The notes below the pieces were generated by a model. The model was not told the origin of the DNA, searched no databases, and saw nothing but the letters and a program-made list of their open reading frames with translations. The position numbers and the translations under genes were made by a program. Shown one piece after another: positions 51,619 through 59,541 of a stretch of DNA of 64,000 nucleotides. Each line of letters starts with the position of its first letter. Within the stretch, counting starts at the first letter, position 1. Source of the DNA: Algibacter amylolyticus. GTDB lineage: Bacteria; Bacteroidota; Bacteroidia; Flavobacteriales; Flavobacteriaceae. Location of the stretch: assembly GCF_014202225.1 (NCBI RefSeq), contig NZ_JACHGE010000001.1, positions 663,320 through 727,319 of the forward strand, in the 5' to 3' direction.

Positions 51619-52779
51619 TTATTTCCAAGTATACTTTTTTCGTTTTGCTTGTTCTTTTATGGCATTAGTCATAGCATTTTCTAAGTTGTTGGTTTGTTCA
51701 CTTTTTTGCTTAGATATATATACTACACGTTTAGCGTTTAAATCTGCAATTTCATTTTGAATGTGTTCTCGTTCTTTGCTTTTGGTGTTAACATAGGCCT
51801 TAATTTCAGATTTCGACTTGCCTTTTAATTCTGTAGGTAACTCATCGTCATTAATAGTTTCAATAACAACTTCTTCCTGCTCTACAGCATCCACTAAATC
51901 CCAACTTTTATTTTTATATAAATGCGAACTTTTACTTACTGTTCTCTTTACAGCATTGGCTTTACTGTAGCCACTTGCATTCATGTCTTGTTCTGCTTGT
52001 AATGCCATTTTTCTGCTGCCTTTTGCACCATAGGCCACATACGTTTTGTTTAATTTTTTATTTAAAATTAAAATAGCGTCATCGTAAGGCGATGCTATAT
52101 GTACGGTTGCTTTATCTTGATTTATAGCCATATAATCACCATTTGTTAATTGCGCGCCATCTTTCCAATGGCTAGAAACACCTTGGTTGTAATTGCCACA
52201 AAAAATAGTGTTTACGGTAACATCCTTTTCATTTGCATTTGCTGTAGCATCTTTATAATTTACTTTTCCTTGTGTAAAAGGTTCGTTTCCTGCAATAAAT
52301 ATGAGTTTTAAATCGTCTGCGTTTTTACCCCAATTTAGTTGGTTTAATGAGGTTTGAATTACTTGTCCGCAATATTCCTCGCCACCATTTGTGGTTAACG
52401 AAAAAAGCTCTTTTGATATATCATCTAAATCGTCACTAAAGGCTAAAACCTGACGAATATAGCCTTCGTTTCCGTTAAGTCTATCATTGCCATATTCATA
52501 TAAAGCAATTTCTAAATTGGGTTTGCTAGTGCCACATTTGGCATAAGATAGTTCGTTTACAATATCCCAAAGTTGAGCTTTTGCCTGGTCTATTAAACCA
52601 TCCATACTATTGCTAGTATCTAATAATAAAGCCACCTTAATAAATTGTTTGTTAGGTTCTGGATGATTGGTTTTAGTTTCGTTTAGTGCTATCGTTTCTT
52701 TTTTGTTTTCTGCTTTGCAAGAAGTAGTGAATGCCGCTAAAGTTGCGCAAAGTAAAACGGTTTTAAAATACGTTTTCAT
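51619..52779 (-). CDS. VWA-domain lipoprotein
   Basis: Exported lipoprotein, 386 residues, with lipobox TTSC (Cys21). The von Willebrand A domain (about 45-240) has the MIDAS metal site DTSNS (Asp54, Ser56, Ser58) in VALLLDTSNSMDGLIDQAK. The C-terminal third is charged and helical (about 300-386), rich in Lys and Glu, suggesting a coiled coil. It probably mediates metal-dependent protein contacts in the envelope; the partner is unknown. Confidence 0.85.
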   Translation of the reverse strand: MKTYFKTVLLCATLAAFTTSCKAENKKETIALNETKTNHPEPNKQFIKVALLLDTSNSMDGLIDQAKAQLWDIVNELSYAKCGTSKPNLEIALYEYGNDRLNGNEGYIRQVLAFSDDLDDISKELFSLTTNGGEEYCGQVIQTSLNQLNWGKNADDLKLIFIAGNEPFTQGKVNYKDATANANEKDVTVNTIFCGNYNQGVSSHWKDGAQLTNGDYMAINQDKATVHIASPYDDAILILNKKLNKTYVAYGAKGSRKMALQAEQDMNASGYSKANAVKRTVSKSSHLYKNKSWDLVDAVEQEEVVIETINDDELPTELKGKSKSEIKAYVNTKSKEREHIQNEIADLNAKRVVYISKQKSEQTNNLENAMTNAIKEQAKRKKYTWK

Positions 52780-53027
52780 GGTTTTTCGTTTTAAGATTAA
52801 TGAGTATTATTAATCGCCCTATTTTGGACGTATTGATCTACAACGTAAAACTATGCCCAACATAATTCTTATAAAATGAAGAATGAGTTAAAGGGCTTTT
52901 TTAATGAGTAAACAAACCCACTAAATTCGTAAAGCCTAATTTTTAGTATTGTAAATACACGGTTTTGTTAAACACACATTTTCTTAAACCAAGTAAAGTA
53001 CGTAAGTTTAGCTACTTAAAATAAAGT

Positions 53028-55211
53028 ATGCAGTCGGTTATTAAATATATAAGTATAACATATTTTGTGTTGTGTGGCCTGTTTTTGCAAGCTCAAAACA
53101 CACGCGACGGATTAAACCAAGGACCTAAGTTTACAGTACGTGGTTCGGTGGTGGAGAGTGATACCCAAAAACCTATTCGCGATGTTAATATTGAAGTAAA
53201 TGGTGGTGGTTATGCGGCTACCGATATTCATGGCGAATTTAGAATTGAAGCTAGAGAAGGCGACGAGTTAACTATAAGACATAAAGATTTTGAAACCGTA
53301 TTTTATGTTATTAAAAGTAGCGAGCGTATTCGGGTAGAAGTAGAGCCAAATTACGAGGAAGAATCAAAATTATCTAAGTTTAAATCTATTTCTAGAAACC
53401 AAAAAGAATTATTTACGCCGTTAATAGATTCGGCAGAAGTATATTTAAAAAAGGACGCAAAAAAAAGTATTCAATTTATTGCCGATGCGCTTTCTGAAGC
53501 TAGTTCAACAAAACAAAATAGTGAAGCCTACGAGGTTTTAGGCGATATTTATATGTATTGGAAACAATACGATTTAGCAGTTTCTAATTATAGAATTAGT
53601 TTGCAAAATAGAAGTTCAAACGAGGTTTCGTTAAAGCTGGCCAAGGCTTATAAACTCAATAAAAACTATCAAGAAAGTTTACAAGTATACAATGGTATTA
53701 ATAAAAGTAGTTTAACAAATTGGCAGCTAACCAATTTATATGAAGGCTTAGGCGATGTGTACCTTTTAACCAAGTCGTACAACTTATCTGTTGGTGCTTA
53801 CGAAGATGGCTTGCAAGTAGCGAAAAAGCATTTAATAACGCCTAAAATAACCGATTTAAACTCTAAGTTAGGTCAGGCTTTCAACGCCCAAGGTGAAACA
53901 CAAAAAGCACAGGGCTTTTTTAATAAATCTTTAAAGTTAGCCAATAACGAAAACAAAAAACGAGCCGTCGAGGAACAAATTAAAGTAGCCGATTTTCAAA
54001 ATGAAACTAATAATTATTCAGATGAAATTCAGCTAAGAAAGGACGCTCTTAATACCATTAGTGAAATTGAAAGTGAAGCCGACGATATTGATAACAAAAG
54101 CCCATTAACACCGCAAAAGCAGAACTATAAAATCGGTAACGCTTATGCATCTCAAAAAGATTATAATAGCGCCATTCCGTATTTAGAACGCAGTATTGAA
54201 GAGGCTGGTAGTAAAGCCGATTTAGTGGTTCAAAAAGATGCTACCAGAAAACTTTCAGAAGTGTACAGAGATGCAGGGCAGTTTAATAAAGCTTTGTTAG
54301 CCTATCAAGATTATGTGGAACTGGTTGATAAATTATATTCCAAGAAAGAGCAAGAAATATCGCAAGCAGCAAGGTTTAGTAAAGATATTGTAAGTAAACA
54401 AAACCGCATCTCTAGTCTGGAAAGCGACAGGCAATTATCCGAAAGTAAATATCAATTATCCATAGAGCAGGCCAAACGCCAAAAACTTATTATTTACTCC
54501 TTAATTGGTGGGTTAATCCTCTTATTAATAGGAGCCTTTTTAATGTTTAAATACATTAAGCAACAACGACTAGCAAATAATTTATTGGCGCTTAAAAGTT
54601 TGAGAAGTCAAATGAATCCGCATTTTATATTCAATGCCTTAAACTCTGTTAATAGCTTTATAGCATCAAACGATGAGCGTACAGCAAATAAATATTTAAC
54701 CGATTTTTCTTTGCTAATGCGAGCCGTTTTAGAAAATAGTGAAGAAGATTTTATCCCATTAGAAAAAGAGCTAAAACTTATTGAGCTCTATACCAAACTA
54801 GAACATTTTAGGTTTAAAGATAAATTTGAATATACTATAAATGTAGATGAAAATATCGTTGTAAAAGACTTTGTAATACCGCCAATGTTACTGCAGCCGT
54901 ACATAGAAAATGCCGTTTGGCACGGTTTAAGGTATAAAAAAACCAAGGGAATGCTTAATATTAGTATTGCTCAAACCAAGCCCGACGAGATTAAAATTAC
55001 CATTACAGATAACGGTATAGGACGCGAAAAATCTAAGGCGTTAAAAACCGAAAATCAGCAGAAACAAAACTCAAAAGGTATGGGTAATATTAAAAAACGA
55101 GTGTCTATTTTAAACGAAATGTATAAGGATAAGGTAGATGTTTTAGTTGACGATTTTCAAGCCGAAGAGGACGCGGGAACCAAAGTAGTTGTAACCCTAA
55201 AAAAAGATTAA
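53028..55211 (+). CDS. LytS-type sensor histidine kinase with carboxypeptidase-regulatory-like and TPR sensor
   Basis: Membrane sensor kinase, 727 residues. Domains in order: signal peptide (about 1-22), carboxypeptidase-regulatory-like beta-sandwich (about 34-105, VRGSVVESDTQKPIRDVNIEV), a TPR array (about 125-450), a transmembrane helix (about 485-507), the His_kinase domain with phospho-acceptor His532 in MNPHFIFNALNSVNSFI, and an ATPase domain with the N-box YIENAVWHGL. The LytTR response regulator gene follows 75 bp downstream. The sensory half would lie in the periplasm. Confidence 0.92.
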   Translation: MQSVIKYISITYFVLCGLFLQAQNTRDGLNQGPKFTVRGSVVESDTQKPIRDVNIEVNGGGYAATDIHGEFRIEAREGDELTIRHKDFETVFYVIKSSERIRVEVEPNYEEESKLSKFKSISRNQKELFTPLIDSAEVYLKKDAKKSIQFIADALSEASSTKQNSEAYEVLGDIYMYWKQYDLAVSNYRISLQNRSSNEVSLKLAKAYKLNKNYQESLQVYNGINKSSLTNWQLTNLYEGLGDVYLLTKSYNLSVGAYEDGLQVAKKHLITPKITDLNSKLGQAFNAQGETQKAQGFFNKSLKLANNENKKRAVEEQIKVADFQNETNNYSDEIQLRKDALNTISEIESEADDIDNKSPLTPQKQNYKIGNAYASQKDYNSAIPYLERSIEEAGSKADLVVQKDATRKLSEVYRDAGQFNKALLAYQDYVELVDKLYSKKEQEISQAARFSKDIVSKQNRISSLESDRQLSESKYQLSIEQAKRQKLIIYSLIGGLILLLIGAFLMFKYIKQQRLANNLLALKSLRSQMNPHFIFNALNSVNSFIASNDERTANKYLTDFSLLMRAVLENSEEDFIPLEKELKLIELYTKLEHFRFKDKFEYTINVDENIVVKDFVIPPMLLQPYIENAVWHGLRYKKTKGMLNISIAQTKPDEIKITITDNGIGREKSKALKTENQQKQNSKGMGNIKKRVSILNEMYKDKVDVLVDDFQAEEDAGTKVVVTLKKD

Positions 55212-55286
55212 AAAAGAGCTCACGTTAGGAGTAATAAGCGGAAATTTTGCTTCTTACCTTCAACTTTAGGCTTTAAATATATAAAT

Positions 55287-56021
55287 ATGAAATTAACCTC
55301 CATAATAGTCGAAGACGAAGAAACCAGTAGAGAAATCCTAAAAAATTACCTTAAAAAATACTGTCCAAACGTTACTGTTTTAGGTGAAGCAGCAAATGTA
55401 GATGAGGCTTTGGTTTTAATTCGAAATCATGATTTAGATCTAGTGTTTTTAGATGTTGAAATGCCGTATGGTAACGCCTTCGATTTGTTAGATAAGGTGG
55501 GCGACATCAATTTCGAAACTATTTTTGTAACCGCCTATAACCATTATGCTATCGATGCGCTAAACGCCCATGCTAGCTACTATTTAATGAAACCCATTTC
55601 TATAGACGAGCTTATAAAAGCCGTAGATTATGTAACCGAAATAAAAACAAAGGAAGACGCACTGCAAGATCAAATTCTTGTGCCTAAAACTAATATGGTG
55701 GCAGGTAAAATTACCATTCCGCAATTAGATGGTTTCGAGATTTTAAATACAGCGGACATTCTTTATTGTAAGGCCGACGATAATTACACCGAGATTTACC
55801 TAAACAACAATAAAAAGAAAATAGTAAGCAAAACGCTTAAGTATTTTGAAGAAGCTTTAGGCAATTCAAGCTTTTCCAGAGTTCATAAATCCTATTTAGT
55901 AAACGTAAACGAGGTTGTTAAATATGTAAAAGGAAAAGGAGGAAGCGTAGTACTTAGTAACGGAAAACAAGTTATGGTTTCGGCATCTAAGAAATCAGAC
56001 TTATTGTCTTATTTTAAATAA
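55287..56021 (+). CDS. LytTR-family response regulator
   Basis: Cytoplasmic regulator, 244 residues: an N-terminal receiver (about 1-120) with phospho-acceptor Asp56 in LVFLDVEMP and acidic Glu9/Asp10, and a C-terminal LytTR DNA-binding domain (about 142-244) with ADDNYTEIYL and FSRVHKSYLVN. It is paired with the upstream sensor kinase. Confidence 0.95.
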   Translation: MKLTSIIVEDEETSREILKNYLKKYCPNVTVLGEAANVDEALVLIRNHDLDLVFLDVEMPYGNAFDLLDKVGDINFETIFVTAYNHYAIDALNAHASYYLMKPISIDELIKAVDYVTEIKTKEDALQDQILVPKTNMVAGKITIPQLDGFEILNTADILYCKADDNYTEIYLNNNKKKIVSKTLKYFEEALGNSSFSRVHKSYLVNVNEVVKYVKGKGGSVVLSNGKQVMVSASKKSDLLSYFK

Positions 56022-56126
56022 ATTCCCGTAAAAGCGGGAATCTCATAAATTGAATCGAAATCTTTAATTTTACGATTAGCAAAACGAATTTCGAACGTAG
56101 CAAGAGAAACAATATACAAACAAACT

Positions 56127-56162
56127 AAAAGGAACTCAAAATTATAAGACTCCTTTTTTTAA
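56127..56162 (+). terminator. Probable terminator after response regulator
   Basis: Stem aaagga/tccttt with an extended, partly mismatched top (ctc/gac), followed by a T run, ending 12 bp before the carbonic anhydrase ATG. Confidence 0.5.
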
Positions 56163-56173
56163 AGACATTATCT

Positions 56174-56689
56174 ATGCCAGCAATAAAAACAGTAAGAGGC
56201 AACACGCCTGTAATACCAGACAATTGTTTTATAGCCGAAAATGCTACCATAGTAGGCGAGGTTACCATGGGTAGCCAATGTAGCGTATGGTTTAGCGCCG
56301 TAGTGCGTGGCGATGTAAACTTTATAAAAATGGGTAATAAAGTAAATATCCAAGATGGTGCCGTTATACATGGTACCTATCAAAAAGCGGGTACAACCAT
56401 TGGTAATAACGTGTCTGTAGGGCATAATGCTTTGGTGCATGGGTGTACCATTCACGACAATGTTTTAGTAGGTATGGGCAGTATTATTATGGATGGCTGC
56501 GTTATAGAAAGCAATAGTATAGTAGCAGCAGGCGCGGTAATTACGCAAAACACGGTTGTAGAGTCGGGGAGTATTTACGCAGGTGTACCAGCAAAAAAAG
56601 TTAAAAACGTAAGCGAAGCACATGTATTGGGCGAAATTAACCGAATTGCCGACGCTTATATAAAATACTCCAGTTGGTTTAAAGAGTGA
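56174..56689 (+). CDS. Gamma-carbonic-anhydrase-family protein
   Basis: Left-handed beta-helix protein, 171 residues, built of hexapeptide repeats (for example IVGEVT, VVRGDV, SVGHNA). The metal-binding histidines are visible in DGAVIHGTY and in SVGHNALVHGC. Members are trimers that hydrate CO2 or carry out related zinc or iron chemistry; many bacterial homologues (PaaY/YrdA-like) have weak or no anhydrase activity. The stop overlaps the GTG start of the next gene. Confidence 0.92.
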   Translation: MPAIKTVRGNTPVIPDNCFIAENATIVGEVTMGSQCSVWFSAVVRGDVNFIKMGNKVNIQDGAVIHGTYQKAGTTIGNNVSVGHNALVHGCTIHDNVLVGMGSIIMDGCVIESNSIVAAGAVITQNTVVESGSIYAGVPAKKVKNVSEAHVLGEINRIADAYIKYSSWFKE

Positions 56690-57342
56690 TTAGTTTAATG
56701 GCATTTGATGTGAACAATACCCGAATTGAGATGATAAAAGAAAAGTTTTTGAATTTGATGACAAAGTATTCGGATAATGAAAAGTACAATTTGGAATGTT
56801 GGAGTGAAATTGAGAAGCATTATACATCCAAATCCAGACACTATCATAATCTTGAGCATTTGGAAAATATGCTGATTGAACTGGAAAATGTTAAATCACA
56901 AATCAGGAATTTAGACACCCTTTTGTTCTCAATATATTATCATGATATTGTTTATAAAGCAACAAGAAGTGATAATGAGCACCAAAGTGCTATAGTATTT
57001 GAAAAAAGAATTAATAAAACATCATTTGATGGTATTATTGATTGTATGAATCAAATTGAAGCCACTAAAGAACATAAACACTCAACTGATAATGATACTA
57101 ATATTCTCTTGGATCTAGATCTTTCGGTTTTAGGAAAAAGTACTGAAGAATATTCAAAGTATTCTAAAAACATAAGAAAGGAATATCGTGTTTATCCGGA
57201 TTTCATGTATCGAAAAGGGAGGAAGAAAGCCTTAAAAAATATTATAGAATTAAACTCAATATTTAAAACTGATTATTTTATAAGTAAATATGAAAGTCAA
57301 GCTAAAGAAAATTTAAAATTCGAATTAGAACAATTAAGTTAA
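56686..57342 (+). CDS. Predicted HD-superfamily metal-dependent phosphohydrolase
   Basis: 218 residues. The family motif YHNLEH (about 53-58) and HDIVY (about 86-90) supply the predicted metal ligands, and a further Asp pair is in LLDLDLSVLG. Such proteins are annotated as predicted metal-dependent HD phosphohydrolases with unknown substrate. The GTG start at 56686 overlaps the preceding TGA in a GTGA arrangement; an ATG at 56698 is the alternative. It is followed by repeat copy D. Confidence 0.85.
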   Translation: MISLMAFDVNNTRIEMIKEKFLNLMTKYSDNEKYNLECWSEIEKHYTSKSRHYHNLEHLENMLIELENVKSQIRNLDTLLFSIYYHDIVYKATRSDNEHQSAIVFEKRINKTSFDGIIDCMNQIEATKEHKHSTDNDTNILLDLDLSVLGKSTEEYSKYSKNIRKEYRVYPDFMYRKGRKKALKNIIELNSIFKTDYFISKYESQAKENLKFELEQLS

Positions 57343-57461
57343 TTATAATTTAAGCACTACTCAAAACCAAGAGTATTCTTTATTTCTTAGAGTTTTACTA
57401 ACATCGCGCTTGGTACTAATTTTTGCTTCACTCAGTTTCCAACTAACATGTAATACCTAAA

Positions 57462-57576
57462 CGATAGGCTGCAAGTTTTTGCTACTCCTTCGTCGGGCTG
57501 TGGGCTTTTATTTATGCCTTTTTAATTCATATTAATATATACATGAACATACATGTTTCTTTGCAATCCCTTACGC
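57462..57576 (-). repeat. Dispersed intergenic repeat, copy D (3'-degenerate)
   Basis: Read on the minus strand from 57576 it starts GCGTAAGGGATTGCAAAG, has an AT-rich middle with a small palindrome around catgtatgttcatg, then the block at 57508-57485 that is identical over 24 bp to copy A. The GTAGCGCCCAAAAA end is missing, so the copy is truncated or decayed. It fills most of the gap 57343-57590. Confidence 0.75.
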
Positions 57577-57590
57577 AAAACAAAAGGTTA

Positions 57591-57860
57591 TTAATCAACC
57601 ATATCCTCTTCAAAATACCACCATAAACTAGAGTCTATCGATTTTTTCATCTTACTAATATCGGCATCATCTTTTAAAAATACAGTAATGTTTTCTCCAA
57701 CACGATTTTGCCCAATACTTTCTGTAAGTTCAATTTCTTCTATTTCATTAAAGTGCTCTAAATGTTTTTTAATTTTAGCATCTAAAGATTCATCACTTAA
57801 ATAAATCTTTATAGTTGACCTACTAGGCGAGTTTCTAATTTCAGATCTAAATGGTAGCAT
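57591..57860 (-). CDS. Hypothetical small protein
   Basis: 89 residues from the ATG at 57860 (the frame extends to 57905, but the extra residues look like a translated leader). It has no signal peptide or membrane helix, is acidic at the C-terminus (WWYFEEDMVD), and shows a beta-alpha-beta pattern (TIKIYLSDESLDAKIKKHL, ENITVFLKDDADISKM). No family was recognised. It is divergent from the DUF1569 gene. Confidence 0.55.
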   Translation of the reverse strand: MLPFRSEIRNSPSRSTIKIYLSDESLDAKIKKHLEHFNEIEEIELTESIGQNRVGENITVFLKDDADISKMKKSIDSSLWWYFEEDMVD

Positions 57861-57952
57861 AATTATAGAATTAAAAATTAAACAATAGATAAATTGCAAA
57901 TGCAATACTTTAAAGTTAAGGATTTTATTAATACTTTTAAAATAATTTTCTT

Positions 57953-58426
57953 ATGGCAGATAAATCGATAAATAAATTAACAGCTCAGTTAGCAAAAATA
58001 GAAGGACTTATACCTAAAAAGGAGGTAAAAAATCCTTCGGTTTCCAAAGCTAGTATTGGTTGGCAACTAGACCATGCTCTAAAAGTATTTAATGCGGTTA
58101 GCGAATGGACAGAAAACTCGAATCCTAACGAGTATCAATATAAATTTAACCTTATGCGTACTGTATTATTTCCGTTAGGTTATTTTCCTCGAGGTAAGGT
58201 TAAGGCGCCAAAATACGTTATACCTCCAGAGATTATTAATGTTGAAGATTTAAAAAGCCAAATACAAACTGCAAAATCTCATATTGAAAAACTGCAAGTA
58301 TTGCCTAAAAACGCCTTTTACAAACATTTTATTTTTGGAAAGTTGCCTAAAACAAAAACCCTTCGTTTTTTATATATGCATACCAACCATCATTTAAAAA
58401 TTGTAAACGATATTTTGAATAAATAA
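57953..58426 (+). CDS. DUF1569 (DinB-like) protein
   Basis: 157 residues, a four-helix-bundle protein of the DinB/DUF1569 group. It shows histidines at the expected metal-site positions: WQLDHALKVF near residue 40 and MHTNHHLKIVNDI near the C-terminus, separated by the PRGKVKAPKYVIPP segment. Function unknown; DinB-like proteins often act as thiol-dependent transferases. Confidence 0.82.
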   Translation: MADKSINKLTAQLAKIEGLIPKKEVKNPSVSKASIGWQLDHALKVFNAVSEWTENSNPNEYQYKFNLMRTVLFPLGYFPRGKVKAPKYVIPPEIINVEDLKSQIQTAKSHIEKLQVLPKNAFYKHFIFGKLPKTKTLRFLYMHTNHHLKIVNDILNK

Positions 58427-58472
58427 AGGTTTCAATACTTTGGTGTAGTCATGCTTTAGTTATGGCTATAAT

Positions 58473-58506
58473 TAAAAAAGCTCTTTCTGTAAAAAGAAAG
58501 AGCTTC
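58473..58506 (-). terminator. Terminator of the phytase operon
   Basis: Stem aagctctttct/agaaagagctt with loop gtaaaa; on the minus strand it runs into a T tract, 25 bp after the phytase stop. Confidence 0.88.
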
Positions 58507-58530
58507 AACAACAATTAACTTCAAAAAAAA

Positions 58531-59538
58531 TTAATCTAGTTCTAGTAGTGCTAAATCATGAAAAAAGAAATTCTTTTCATCGTTCATAGAAACAAATAAA
58601 CCGTTAGGGAACTTATTACCTAAAGCTGCAGTTGTAACATCGCAACCATCAGTTTCGATAGTGCCTAAATTAAGTTCTTTTATAAATGCATTGGTTTTTA
58701 AATCGAAAATATTAAAACTGTGGGCTTGTTGGTTAGATACTATTAAAAAGCCTTTGTCTTTATATTTTGCTATAGCAATACCTTCAATATCATATGTGAA
58801 ATATTCGCCGCCAAAACAGCTTAATTCTTCGTTGCCCATACTTGGTTCGGCATAATATTTTCGAATGCAATGGCCTTCATCAGAATAATACACAATGCCA
58901 TTTTCGTTATCGACGGCTATGGCTTCAATTTCTTTTTTACCACTAAAGTTTCCAAACTTTCTTACCAAATTGGCGTGCACACCTAAGCTATCTGAAACCA
59001 ATTCATATTGATATAAATATCCTGTTTTTGGTCCCGATTTTCTGCCAACAATGGCATAGACAGTTTCGGTTTTGGCCGATTTGTATAGCGCAATTCCCAT
59101 GGGTGCATTGTGCTCTAGTTCTGTTGCATCGGTAAAAACTTTAAAACCACCGCCATCTAAAGGTTTCATATCTGGTATAGAAAACACACGAATTTGCTGC
59201 AGTTCTCGTTCGGTAAACGCAATAATATCGGTTTGTGTAGAATCGTTTAGTTTAAAACCGTATTCTAAGTCGACATTATTTGGACGTTGAATGTTTGTTA
59301 TACTTTTTTCATGGATAAATTTTCCATCCAAATCAAAAGCATAAACCCCACCGTTAGTTTTTTTATCGGTACCAAAAACAATACTTTTTGAGGCATCTTT
59401 AGGGTTTACCCAAATTGCTGGATCGTCTGTGTCGTTTGGTGTTTTTTCTGTAATAACCGTAGGTTTAATAACTGGTAACTGTTTTTTACAAGACCCCAAA
59501 AGGGCTATTAAACTAAACGTATATAATAATTTTTTCAT
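58531..59538 (-). CDS. Beta-propeller phytase lipoprotein
   Basis: Hydrolyses phytate (inositol hexakisphosphate) to lower inositol phosphates and phosphate using calcium. It has 335 residues with lipobox LLGSC (Cys17), so it is membrane-anchored, probably facing outside or the periplasm. Beta-propeller phytase motifs are present: DTDDPAIWVNP (about 36-46), RPNNVDLEYGF, EIEAIAVDNENG, YYSDEG and YDIEGIAI, which supply the Asp/Glu calcium ligands. It starts three bases after the TonB receptor stop and so is in one operon with it. Confidence 0.93.
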   Translation of the reverse strand: MKKLLYTFSLIALLGSCKKQLPVIKPTVITEKTPNDTDDPAIWVNPKDASKSIVFGTDKKTNGGVYAFDLDGKFIHEKSITNIQRPNNVDLEYGFKLNDSTQTDIIAFTERELQQIRVFSIPDMKPLDGGGFKVFTDATELEHNAPMGIALYKSAKTETVYAIVGRKSGPKTGYLYQYELVSDSLGVHANLVRKFGNFSGKKEIEAIAVDNENGIVYYSDEGHCIRKYYAEPSMGNEELSCFGGEYFTYDIEGIAIAKYKDKGFLIVSNQQAHSFNIFDLKTNAFIKELNLGTIETDGCDVTTAALGNKFPNGLFVSMNDEKNFFFHDLALLELD

Positions 59539-59541
59539 TTT

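Noticed and set aside
52780-53027. Gap between the VWA lipoprotein and the sensor kinase
   Set aside because: Searched for repeats, operators and RNA-like structure; only AT-rich divergent promoter-type sequence and a near-consensus TAAGTTTA were seen.
56028-56042. TTCCCG/CGGGAA hairpin after the response regulator
   Set aside because: Short stem and no T tract on either strand; the structure at 56127-56162 is a better terminator candidate.
56168-56455. 95-residue minus-strand open frame over the carbonic anhydrase gene
   Set aside because: The plus-strand frame has unmistakable hexapeptide repeats; the minus product has no family likeness.
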